From: an uncultured Bacteroidales bacterium
GTDB lineage: Bacteria; Bacteroidota; Bacteroidia; Bacteroidales; Lentimicrobiaceae
NCBI GenBank assembly: GCA_937864935.1
Contig: CALMDN010000457.1
Coordinates: forward strand, 1 to 7,120
Direction of reading: 5' to 3'
DNA length: 7,120 bases
Shown here: positions 1-6,049 of the stretch, in pieces
How positions within the stretch are numbered: position 1 is the first letter of the stretch
Layout of the letters: every line of letters starts with the position of its first letter
Program-made: the position numbers and the translations under genes
Notes under the pieces: model-generated
Seen by the model: only the letters and a program-made list of their open reading frames with translations
Databases searched by the model: none
What the model was told of the DNA's origin: nothing

Positions 1-645
1 GTGCAGCCGGTTCCCTTCGCAATGCTGGACCAGAACCAGGGACTGGTGCTCTACAGGACCATCCTGACCGGACACAAAAGCGGTAAGCTGAAGGTGACTG
101 AACTGCACGATTATGCCACTGTATTCCTGAATGGAAAGTATATCGGTACCCTTGACCGTCGCGAAGGAATCCAGGGTCTGGAACTGCCTGCCGGAAAGGA
201 GGCTTATCCGGTGCTCGATATTCTGGTGGAGGGAATGGGGCACATCAATTTTGCCCAGGAGATCATCGACCGCAAAGGCATTACCGACAGGGTAACACTG
301 AACGGGATGACCCTGATGAACTGGGAAGCATTCACCCTTCCGCTGACTGCAACGACCACAGCACAACTGCAACGGAACGAAGTCAGCCTTGAAAGGCCGG
401 GTGTGTTTTTCAGCGGCAGCTTCAACTTAAGCAGGGTAGCCGACACTTACCTCGACCTGAGCGGGTATACCAAGGGTATGGTGTGGGTGAATGGCCACTG
501 CCTGGGCCGTTACTGGAACATCGGCCCTCAGCAGAGCCTTTACTGCCCGGCCGGTTTTATGAAGGAAGGGGAAAATGAAATTCTGGTTTTTGATCTGCAT
601 CAGACAGGACCAGAAAAAATCAGGGGCATGAAAGCCCCTGAGTAA
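1..645 (+). CDS. GH35 beta-galactosidase, C-terminal part (5' end outside window)
   Basis: This is the 3' part of a glycoside hydrolase family 35 beta-galactosidase. Enzymes of this family remove terminal beta-galactose from oligo- or polysaccharides, usually in the periplasm or at the cell surface in Bacteroidota. The frame is open from base 1, which encodes Val in a continuing reading frame, so the true start and the catalytic TIM barrel lie to the left. The 214 visible residues match the non-catalytic C-terminal beta domains. The segment LVLYRT (15-20), the VFLNGKYIGTLDRR stretch (41-54), LDILVEGMGHINF (72-84) and DRKGI (90-94) are typical of the first jelly-roll. The second galactose-binding-like domain carries KGMVWVNGHCLGRYW (158-172), IGPQQSLYCP (174-183) and GENEILVFDL (190-199). 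The identification rests on these family-typical motifs; substrate specificity cannot be read from this part. The protein ends IRGMKAPE, where I recall many homologues running a few residues further. The last codons also encode a terminator for the opposite strand. Confidence 0.9.
   Translation: MQPVPFAMLDQNQGLVLYRTILTGHKSGKLKVTELHDYATVFLNGKYIGTLDRREGIQGLELPAGKEAYPVLDILVEGMGHINFAQEIIDRKGITDRVTLNGMTLMNWEAFTLPLTATTTAQLQRNEVSLERPGVFFSGSFNLSRVADTYLDLSGYTKGMVWVNGHCLGRYWNIGPQQSLYCPAGFMKEGENEILVFDLHQTGPEKIRGMKAPE
613..641 (-). terminator. Intrinsic terminator of the peroxiredoxin gene, inside the 3' end of the GH35 gene
   Basis: A perfect 8-bp inverted repeat (620-627 TCAGGGGC and 634-641 GCCCCTGA, loop 628-633) is followed on the - strand by six consecutive T residues (619-614). 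This is a textbook Rho-independent terminator lying 23 bases past the peroxiredoxin stop codon. On the + strand the hairpin is preceded by the A-run and has no T-tract after it, so it should act only on - strand transcripts. The hairpin encodes residues Ile to Glu at the C-terminus of the beta-galactosidase. Confidence 0.85.
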
Positions 646-664
646 AACCGCAGGATTTCAACGG

Positions 665-1303
665 TTATTCCTTTGAGGAAAGGTATTCAGAGATCCCTTC
701 CTGGGTTGCTTTGAGGCCTTTGTCACCCTTGTGCCAGTCAGCAGGGCATACTTCGCCGTTCTCTTCGAAAAACTGAAGGGCGTCCACCATACGGATGGCT
801 TCGTCAACGCTGCGGCCCAGAGGCAGGTCATTGACGATCTGGTGACGTACAATACCTTGTTTATCAATCAGAAACAATCCGCGGTAAGCGACTGCTTCAC
901 CGTCAAATTCAACGCGGTCGTCTTCTTCATCATACTCATATGTTCCGGCAAGAACATCGTAGTTTTCCGAAATGGTCTTGGAAAGGTCAGAAACCAGCGG
1001 AAATTTCACACCCTGGATACCACCTTTTGAGGTCTCAGTGTTCAGCCAGGCCCAGTGTGAATAGGCAGAGTCGACAGAACAGCCGACAACAGCCACATTG
1101 CGCTGCTCAAATTCGGCGAGTTTGTGCTGAAATGCAAGAATTTCAGTGGGACATACGAAGGTAAAATCAAGCGGATAGAAGAAAAATACCACATGTTTTT
1201 TACCGATGAACTGACTGAGCGAGAATTTCTCAACGATTTCACTGCCATTGATCACTGCATCTGCTTCGAAATGGGGGGCTTTTTTCCCGACTAGTACCGA
1301 CAT
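665..1303 (-). CDS. Typical 2-Cys peroxiredoxin (AhpC/Prx1 subfamily)
   Basis: This encodes a thiol peroxidase that reduces hydrogen peroxide, organic hydroperoxides and possibly peroxynitrite in the cytoplasm, and is recycled by a thioredoxin or AhpF-type reductase. The ATG at 1303 gives 212 residues, the normal length. The frame opens further upstream, to 1342, but those extra residues (MLRKTLTLNLLTN) are not conserved-looking and would overlap the promoter. The peroxidatic cysteine is Cys51 in FTFVCPTE (48-54). The resolving cysteine is Cys186 in GEVCPADW (183-190). The Thr (T48) and Pro (P52) around Cys51 fit the Prx active site, and RGLFLID (141-147) and NDLPLGRS (158-165) are classical. 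Residues 121-136 form an acidic loop (TYEYDEEDDRVEFDGE) where Prx1 proteins are shorter. The start has no Shine-Dalgarno sequence but an A/T-rich leader, as usual in Bacteroidota. The gene has its own promoter and terminator, so it is probably largely monocistronic. It converges on the GH35 gene with 19 bases between stop codons. Confidence 0.95.
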   Translation of the reverse strand: MSVLVGKKAPHFEADAVINGSEIVEKFSLSQFIGKKHVVFFFYPLDFTFVCPTEILAFQHKLAEFEQRNVAVVGCSVDSAYSHWAWLNTETSKGGIQGVKFPLVSDLSKTISENYDVLAGTYEYDEEDDRVEFDGEAVAYRGLFLIDKQGIVRHQIVNDLPLGRSVDEAIRMVDALQFFEENGEVCPADWHKGDKGLKATQEGISEYLSSKE

Positions 1304-1339
1304 ATTGGTTAATAAGTTAAGGGTTAATGTTTTGCGCAG

Positions 1340-1371
1340 CAAACCTACGAGAAATATTCATCCCTTGCAAG
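1340..1371 (-). promoter_or_regulatory. Bacteroidota-type promoter of the peroxiredoxin gene
   Basis: Read on the - strand, TAGGTTTG (1347-1340) matches the Bacteroidota -7 consensus TAnnTTTG exactly. CTTG (1371-1368) lies 20 bases upstream, close to the -33 TTTG element at the usual spacing. Transcription would begin near 1333-1335, leaving an untranslated leader of about 30 bases before the ATG at 1303. The start site itself is inferred. Confidence 0.55.
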
Positions 1372-1392
1372 CACGATGCAAAAATTCATCCA

Positions 1393-1408
1393 GTCTTAAT
1401 ATAAAGAC
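1393..1408. promoter_or_regulatory. 16-bp near-palindrome upstream of the peroxiredoxin promoter (candidate operator)
   Basis: GTCTTAATATAAAGAC is symmetrical at 14 of 16 positions; only the T/A pair flanking the central four bases breaks the symmetry. Its centre lies about 67 bp upstream of the inferred transcription start, where an activator such as an OxyR-type regulator often binds. It does not match the classical OxyR (ATAG-N7-CTAT) or PerR box, so the regulator is unknown. It could also be a weak hairpin in the alkB 3' region or a chance palindrome. Confidence 0.3.
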
Positions 1409-1522
1409 GGGTACTTTCGCCAGACTACCGACCACCTTCCGCATATTGATTATTAAGCATGTTGCATTGGATTCCCTGTCAGTCATTAATCGAAAGTCAA
1501 CTGAAACCCGGTTATACCGAAA

Positions 1523-2137
1523 TCAAACAATGGCCCTGAAGGTGAGGTTGATGCGGTCACCCATGGGCTTTGCCGATTTCGGGATGCAGTGTTGCCAGTG
1601 GTGTTGCAGGGCGCCGGCCATCAGCAGGAGGCTGCCGTTTTCCACCGGAAAACCAAAGCTGTTGCGGTGATTGTCGGTCTGACGGAACCTGAACATGCGT
1701 GTTTCGCCCAGGCTCAGGCTGGCAATTACCGGGTTAGAGCCCAGCTCCGGTTCATCGTCGGCATGCCATCCCATGCTGTCGTTTCCGTTGCGGTACCAGT
1801 TAATCAATACGGTGTTAAAATGGGTCCCGGTAGCCGCTTCAATTTTCTGTCTGATCGCTGAAAGGGTGGCTGTCCAGGGCAGTGGGTCGTGCGATATTCC
1901 AGAATAACGGTACGCCTTCCCTTCATCGCCAACCCAGGCAATCAGCCGGGGCACAGCGTATGACTTCCCGAAGATGCGGATGGATTCCTGCTGCCAGAAG
2001 ACTTCATCCCGGAGTTTCTGAAGCAACATGCCGGCTTCTGAAACGGAATAGAAGGAGTCAGCAAGCCTGAGTTCCCCATTGATTACAGGGATCTCCCGGA
2101 ACATTCCTTCCGGTGCTGGTGAAAGGGGGTGTGCCAT
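1523..2137 (-). CDS. AlkB-family Fe(II)/2-oxoglutarate-dependent dioxygenase (ALKBH2/3-like)
   Basis: This is a cytoplasmic oxidative demethylase that removes 1-methyladenine and 3-methylcytosine type lesions from DNA or RNA, using Fe(II), O2 and 2-oxoglutarate. The 204 residues match the length of the compact bacterial relatives of human ALKBH2/ALKBH3. The iron ligands are visible: His125 and Asp127 in GWHADDEPELG (123-133), and distal His183 in HHWQHCIPK (179-187). The 2-oxoglutarate-binding signature RINLTFR (195-201) supplies Arg195 and Arg201. NWYRNG (113-118) is the conserved strand before the HxD motif. FGKSYAVPRLIAWVGDEG (56-73) matches the ALKBH2 lesion-pocket segment, and YRYSG follows it at 76-80. 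No catalytic residue is missing. The ATG at 2137 is 9 bases after the zupT stop, so the two genes are almost certainly co-transcribed. I see no strong terminator after it, so some read-through into the peroxiredoxin gene is possible. It resembles the ALKBH2/3 branch more than E. coli AlkB. Confidence 0.93.
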   Translation of the reverse strand: MAHPLSPAPEGMFREIPVINGELRLADSFYSVSEAGMLLQKLRDEVFWQQESIRIFGKSYAVPRLIAWVGDEGKAYRYSGISHDPLPWTATLSAIRQKIEAATGTHFNTVLINWYRNGNDSMGWHADDEPELGSNPVIASLSLGETRMFRFRQTDNHRNSFGFPVENGSLLLMAGALQHHWQHCIPKSAKPMGDRINLTFRAIV

Positions 2138-2146
2138 ACTCTATGC

Positions 2147-2974
2147 TCAGGCAAAAAGCAGCAGGCTGATGGCCATCACCGCCATGCCTGCAATGAGTCC
2201 GTATATGGTAAGATGGTGTTCTCCGTACTGTTCAGCCGTAGGCAGGAGTTCATCGAGCGAGATAAACACCATGATCCCTGCAACAATCCCAAAGGTAATG
2301 CCGAAGGTAAGTCCATTGAAAAATGGCAGCAGGAAAAAGAATCCGATGATGGCACCCACGGGTTCAGCAAGACCGGAAAGGAATGACAGAAAAAATGCCT
2401 TCCTGCGGTTTTCGGTAGAATAATAAACCGGGATAGAAACAGCAATACCTTCCGGAATGTTGTGAATGGCCACAGCAATGGCAACGCTGATCCCGAGTGC
2501 CGGGTCTTCAATGGCGGAGAAGAAGGTTGCCAGTCCTTCGGGAAAGTTGTGGATGCCGATGGCGAGCGCTGAAAAGATGCCCATGCGGTAAAGGGCCTGC
2601 TTTTTTCTGACGGCATTCTGTACATCACTCAAATCGGCCAGTGAAACCTGCTCATGCGGATTCTCACCCGAAGGTACCAGTTTATCGATGAGGGCGCTGA
2701 GGAGAATTCCACCGAAAAAAGCCATTACTGTCGCCGTATAGCCCATTTTCTCCCCGAGTTCAGCCACCAGGCTGACCTTTGCTTTCGGGAAGATTTCAAT
2801 CATCGACACATAAATCATCACCCCGGCCGAAAACCCAAGTGAAGTTGACAGCAACCTTGTGTTGGTTTTTTTGGCAAAAAATGCCACTGCAGCGCCAATA
2901 CCGGTGGAAAGCCCGGCAAACAGGGTAAGACCAAAAGCAAACAAAATAACAGAAGTTGGAATATCGCTGTTCAT
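2147..2974 (-). CDS. zupT: ZupT-type ZIP family zinc/divalent metal transporter
   Basis: This is an inner-membrane importer of Zn(II). In E. coli, ZupT also accepts Fe(II), Mn(II) and Co(II). At 275 residues it is close to the usual ZupT length, with about eight hydrophobic segments (roughly 8-32, 44-63, 79-98, 131-153, 159-182, 192-215, 222-243 and 254-274) and a hydrophilic cytoplasmic loop at 99-130. The metal-site motifs HNFPEGLATF (142-151) and HNIPEGIAVSIPVYY (171-185) are present with all ligands: His142, Asn143, Glu146, His171, Asn172 and Glu175. GLAEPVG (201-207) adds Glu204. The histidine-rich loop of some ZIP proteins is absent. The ATG at 2974 is the first start in the frame and leads straight into the first membrane segment. 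Downstream, alkB follows after 9 bases. Upstream, the TolC gene ends 142 bases away on the same strand, with a weak promoter candidate between them, so zupT may start its own unit. No zinc-regulator box is obvious. Confidence 0.94.
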   Translation of the reverse strand: MNSDIPTSVILFAFGLTLFAGLSTGIGAAVAFFAKKTNTRLLSTSLGFSAGVMIYVSMIEIFPKAKVSLVAELGEKMGYTATVMAFFGGILLSALIDKLVPSGENPHEQVSLADLSDVQNAVRKKQALYRMGIFSALAIGIHNFPEGLATFFSAIEDPALGISVAIAVAIHNIPEGIAVSIPVYYSTENRRKAFFLSFLSGLAEPVGAIIGFFFLLPFFNGLTFGITFGIVAGIMVFISLDELLPTAEQYGEHHLTIYGLIAGMAVMAISLLLFA

Positions 2975-2992
2975 AGGCAGTTTTTACCCTAA

Positions 2993-3025
2993 CAAAGTTG
3001 CGAAAAAAACAGCATTCAGTCCAAC
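2993..3025 (-). promoter_or_regulatory. Weak candidate promoter of the zupT-alkB pair
   Basis: On the - strand, CAACTTTG (3000-2993) differs from TAnnTTTG at one defined position. GTTG (3025-3022) lies 21 bases upstream and resembles the -33 element; a perfect TTTG (3028-3025) sits at a longer spacing of 24. Transcription would start about 12-15 bases before the ATG at 2974. This is a pattern match only, in an A/T-rich stretch where such matches are common. Confidence 0.3.
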
Positions 3026-3061
3026 AAAATAATTGATGATTCTGTGTTCATGCAGGCTGCA

Positions 3062-3079
3062 CTGATCCGGCTGATCCGG
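3062..3079. repeat. Perfect 9-bp tandem direct repeat between tolC-like and zupT genes
   Basis: CTGATCCGG occurs twice in direct succession (3062-3070 and 3071-3079), in the non-coding gap 38 bases past the stop codon of the outer membrane channel gene. It is most simply a replication-slippage duplication. No function can be assigned from the sequence. Confidence 0.6.
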
Positions 3080-3116
3080 TTGCGGCAGCAGCTTTGCACC
3101 AAAGGATCTGTTGCTT

Positions 3117-4610
3117 TCATTCGACATCGGGGATGTCGTCGAAATTGAATATTATCCTGCTCTTGTTTACAAAATCATAGAGGGTCAGCTTTCTCAGTTC
3201 GTAAAAGCTGCGCCAGTAGGAAGCGAGTGCTGAAACATAGCCCTGCTGGGCATTGTCTTTCTCGGTTTGTGCAATGTTAAGGTCGGTAATCCCTATTTTC
3301 CCGATGAGGTAACGTTGTTTGGTCACTTCGTAGCGCTTGATGGCAACGGTATCGCTTTTTGCAGCTATGGTAAGCTGGTTGCGCTGCATGTTGAACTGCA
3401 TCACCTTCAGAAAGACCTCCTGGTCGAAATCGAGCATCTCCTGCTGCACAGCTGTTTTCTGCAACTCCTGGTCCGACTGTGCCAGTTTTATCTTGCCCCG
3501 GGCATAACCCCAGTCGAGGATGGGAATCTGAATCCCCAGTTCCAGTCGTTGCTGCTCCTGGGGATTTTTGTAGGCGTTGCTCAGTTTATCGGTGGTTTGG
3601 GTAAGGCCATACACGGCAAAGAGATTGGCATTGAAGCGGTTTTCGGCTTTGGCTTTGTTCACCGCACTCTCGGCTTCAATGAGGCGGCGGTTGAACGCCA
3701 GTGCATCGGAGCGGTTTTCGCGGGCTTCGGCAATGGCCAGCTGAGCTTCAACCCCGGGTGCCGGTGGTGATGAAGGTGCAATCAACAGGATGTTTTCATT
3801 TTCAGACAAACGCAGGAAAGAGCGAAGGTTAAAGGTTTTCATCTCTACCTCGAGGTTGGCACTTTCAACAGCGGCCCTTGAGTTGAGCAGACTCAGTTCA
3901 ATCTGCAGGAGTTCATTTTCGGCAATGGTTCCGATGTTGTACCGCCCTTTGGCGATTCTGTAGAGTGTATCGTTGTTCGACTCATTCAGTTGCTGAATTT
4001 TCAGTCTGATCTGGGCATCTAGCAGGCTGAAAAACAAATTTGTTGCGGTTATGGATACCGTCTCCACGTCCTCCAGATAGCGCCTCTCCGCCTCACTGTA
4101 GCGCATGGGCTCAGTTTTTTTCAACCATTTGTAAGGGTTGTAATTGAAAATCGGCTGGCTGAGTCCGATATTGAGCGGGGAAGAGAGATAGGATGTTACG
4201 GTGCTGTCGGAGAACAAATCGATGCGCTGAAGGTTGGAATTGAGGAAAACCTGACCTCCTGTAAGTCCGATGTTCTTGGTCAGCGACAAACCCGCCGTGT
4301 AGTTTGCAAGGTTGCGTTCGTAAAAGAAGTCACCCTCTGGGGTGGTGATTTTCTCGATGCTTCTGCTGAGGCTGGGCAGGGTTGCGTCGAGTGATAGCAT
4401 CGGCATCAGACCGGCTTTGTAGTTGCGGTATTGCCAGTAACTGCTTCTGAACCGGTGCATGGCCGACAAGGCATCGGGAGATTGTCGTTTGGCGATTTCG
4501 ATCACCTGCTGCAGGGTAAGGGTACGGGTATTTGCCTCCTGAGCCCTGAGCGGCAGTGTAACGACAGCAAGCAAGAGTAAATTCAGTACAATGGTGAGCA
4601 ATCCTTTCAT
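3117..4610 (-). CDS. TolC-family outer membrane efflux protein
   Basis: This is the outer-membrane channel and periplasmic duct of a tripartite efflux or type I secretion system. It acts as a trimer with the adaptor and permease encoded just upstream. The ATG at 4610 gives 497 residues. A longer frame begins at a TTG at 4631, but the ATG places a proper signal peptide at the N-terminus: MKG, then a hydrophobic run to about residue 19, and a likely cleavage after LRA (21-23). Two outer membrane efflux protein repeats follow. The first runs from LTLQQVIEIAKRQSP (about 31-45) and includes LSQPIFNY (150-157). The second starts around AIAEARENR (292-300) and includes IPILDWGYARGKIKL (362-376), a hallmark of the fold. 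Long alternating alpha-helical stretches with Gln, Glu and Lys fit the periplasmic barrel, for example GRYNIGTIAENELLQIE (222-238) and RYLIGKIGITDLNIAQ (433-448). The start lies 61 bases after the permease stop. No convincing terminator follows. The exported substrate is unknown. Confidence 0.93.
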   Translation of the reverse strand: MKGLLTIVLNLLLLAVVTLPLRAQEANTRTLTLQQVIEIAKRQSPDALSAMHRFRSSYWQYRNYKAGLMPMLSLDATLPSLSRSIEKITTPEGDFFYERNLANYTAGLSLTKNIGLTGGQVFLNSNLQRIDLFSDSTVTSYLSSPLNIGLSQPIFNYNPYKWLKKTEPMRYSEAERRYLEDVETVSITATNLFFSLLDAQIRLKIQQLNESNNDTLYRIAKGRYNIGTIAENELLQIELSLLNSRAAVESANLEVEMKTFNLRSFLRLSENENILLIAPSSPPAPGVEAQLAIAEARENRSDALAFNRRLIEAESAVNKAKAENRFNANLFAVYGLTQTTDKLSNAYKNPQEQQRLELGIQIPILDWGYARGKIKLAQSDQELQKTAVQQEMLDFDQEVFLKVMQFNMQRNQLTIAAKSDTVAIKRYEVTKQRYLIGKIGITDLNIAQTEKDNAQQGYVSALASYWRSFYELRKLTLYDFVNKSRIIFNFDDIPDVE

Positions 4611-4671
4611 AATCAATATCTTTTGCAACAATCAAAACTCCCGTGATTTGCCGGGGGATTAACAACAGCCC

Positions 4672-6030
4672 TTATTCGTAGCGGAGCGAAGCCACCGGAT
4701 CCTGCATGGCGGCCTTGCGGGCAGGCATGTAGCCAAACAAGATGCCAACTGTAGCTGAAACGCCGAAGGAAATAACAATGGAGCTTACCGATACTATGGT
4801 CAGGATTCCGGCCAGTTCCATGATGATTTTGGCCAGGGCCAGCCCGAGAAAGATGCCGATGAGTCCTCCTGAGATACTGATCATGGTTGCTTCGCTCAGG
4901 AACTGAAAAACCACATCGCGGCGTGTGGCCCCGGTGGCCATGCGGATACCGATCTCCTTGGTGCGTTCCATTACAGAAGCCAGCATGATGTTCATGATGC
5001 CGATTCCGCCGACAATGAGTGAAATGGAGGCGATGGCCCCCAATACAATGTTGAAGATGTCTTTGGTGCGCTGTTCCTGTTTCAGCAGGAGTTCAGGCAC
5101 TTTGATCTCAAAATCCTCGACTCCGGCATGACGGCGTTTCAGCATGCGTTGTATCACATCGGAGGTCTGACTGATCAGTTCTGTTTCTTTTACCTGAACC
5201 ACAATTTTATCAATCTGGTTGGCATTGTCATCTGCGCCGCTGCCTTCTGAAAATGAGGTCATCATGCCATCATCAAAAAACACCGTACTGCTGCCTCCCC
5301 TGATCATGGAGGTGGTGACCCCCGAGCGGTCGCGGTAACGTAGCAGAAACCTCTGAATGGGAGCATACACCTGGTTGTTGTAATCGCTGATGCCCAGATT
5401 TTCGGTCAGGTTAGAAGATACGGAGCGGTTGTCGAGAATACCGGTCACCTTCAGCCAGACATTGCCGCATTTGACAAATTGCCCGATGGGATCCGAATTT
5501 GGGAAAAGCCTTGCTTTCAATCCCGAGCCAAGGATGCACACGGCCTTGCCGAACTTCAACTGTTCCTCGTTGAACATCTCTCCGCGCTCGAGGGTCAGGT
5601 TGAAAACATCAAAGAAATCGGGAGTAACACCGCTTACTTTTCCGTAGGTGCTCACTCCTTCGGCAAGGATGGTTGATTCGTAGACCACTTCAGGGCTGAC
5701 TTTAGAGACAGAAGGGATGATCTGCCCTATGCTGACTGCATCCAGAAGGGATAAGCCCGGTGAGAATTTATCCGCAGCTTCCTTCCCTTTCTCTTCCTCT
5801 TTGGCTGCTTCTGACTTTTTCGACTCACTTTTGGGCATCACTATGATGTTGTTCACCCCAACCAGTTTCATCTGTTCCAGGATCTCCTGCTGGGCTCCGT
5901 TTCCGATGGCAAGCATGGCGATCACCGCCGCCACACCGAAAATGATGCCCAGGGCTGTCAGCATTGACCTGAATTTGTTGGCTATCACAGCTTCAAGCGC
6001 AATGGCCAGTATGTAGAGCTTGCGTTCCAA
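4672..6030 (-). CDS. MacB-type ABC transporter permease (FtsX family) without ATPase domain
   Basis: This is the inner-membrane mechanotransmission subunit of a MacB-like ABC transporter, which uses cytoplasmic ATP hydrolysis to drive substrate from the periplasm through a TolC channel. It has 452 residues with the four-helix FtsX layout: TM1 about 22-43, a large periplasmic MacB core domain about 48-322, then TM2 about 326-348, TM3 about 380-402 and TM4 about 412-434. Family signatures are ANKFRSMLTALGIIFGVAAV (17-36), GGIGIMNIMLASVMERTKEI (341-360) leading into GIRMATGATRRDV (361-373), and PARKAAMQDPVASLRYE (436-452). No Walker A or B motif is present, so a separate ATPase must serve it. 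The start is TTG at 6030: an in-frame TAA lies two codons upstream, and the first ATG would remove the conserved N-terminus. It begins 10 bases after the adaptor stop codon, so translational coupling is likely. A Lys/Glu-rich segment (67-87) and a Gly/Ser/Asp-rich segment (about 243-271) look like insertions in the periplasmic domain. Two periplasmic cysteines (165, 188) might pair. Confidence 0.93.
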   Translation of the reverse strand: MERKLYILAIALEAVIANKFRSMLTALGIIFGVAAVIAMLAIGNGAQQEILEQMKLVGVNNIIVMPKSESKKSEAAKEEEKGKEAADKFSPGLSLLDAVSIGQIIPSVSKVSPEVVYESTILAEGVSTYGKVSGVTPDFFDVFNLTLERGEMFNEEQLKFGKAVCILGSGLKARLFPNSDPIGQFVKCGNVWLKVTGILDNRSVSSNLTENLGISDYNNQVYAPIQRFLLRYRDRSGVTTSMIRGGSSTVFFDDGMMTSFSEGSGADDNANQIDKIVVQVKETELISQTSDVIQRMLKRRHAGVEDFEIKVPELLLKQEQRTKDIFNIVLGAIASISLIVGGIGIMNIMLASVMERTKEIGIRMATGATRRDVVFQFLSEATMISISGGLIGIFLGLALAKIIMELAGILTIVSVSSIVISFGVSATVGILFGYMPARKAAMQDPVASLRYE

Positions 6031-6035
6031 TGCTT

Positions 6036-6049
6036 AAAGTTTAAAGTTT
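6036..6049. repeat. 7-bp tandem repeat at the adaptor-permease junction
   Basis: AAAGTTT is repeated twice without spacing (6036-6042 and 6043-6049), spanning the stop codon of the adaptor gene and the 10-base gap before the permease start. On the - strand it places an A/T-rich leader upstream of the TTG start. It may simply be a slippage product. Confidence 0.4.

Noticed and set aside
1304..1342. Longer peroxiredoxin N-terminus from an upstream start at 1342
   Set aside because: The extra 13 residues are not part of the conserved fold and the start would fall within the -7 promoter element, ahead of the inferred transcription start.
1509..1519. CGGT-TAT-ACCG mini-hairpin just after the alkB stop as a terminator
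   Set aside because: The stem is only 4 bp with a 3-base loop and has no T-tract after it on the - strand.
1248..1670. 140-codon + strand frame across the peroxiredoxin promoter and alkB 3' end
   Set aside because: It overlaps two well-supported genes in antisense and shows no recognisable domain or sensible composition.
2993..3020. T7 run on the - strand (3009-3003) as a terminator for the TolC gene
   Set aside because: No stable GC-rich hairpin precedes it; only scattered 4-5 bp complementarities are visible, and the run lies inside the candidate zupT promoter region.
4330..4665. 111-codon - strand frame overlapping the start of the TolC gene
   Set aside because: It lies in another frame over a clear signal peptide and first channel repeat, and its translation has no family-like features.
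4611..4671. Separate promoter or terminator between permease and TolC genes
   Set aside because: No TAnnTTTG match and only a 4-bp CCCG/CGGG stem are visible, so the genes are better read as one operon.
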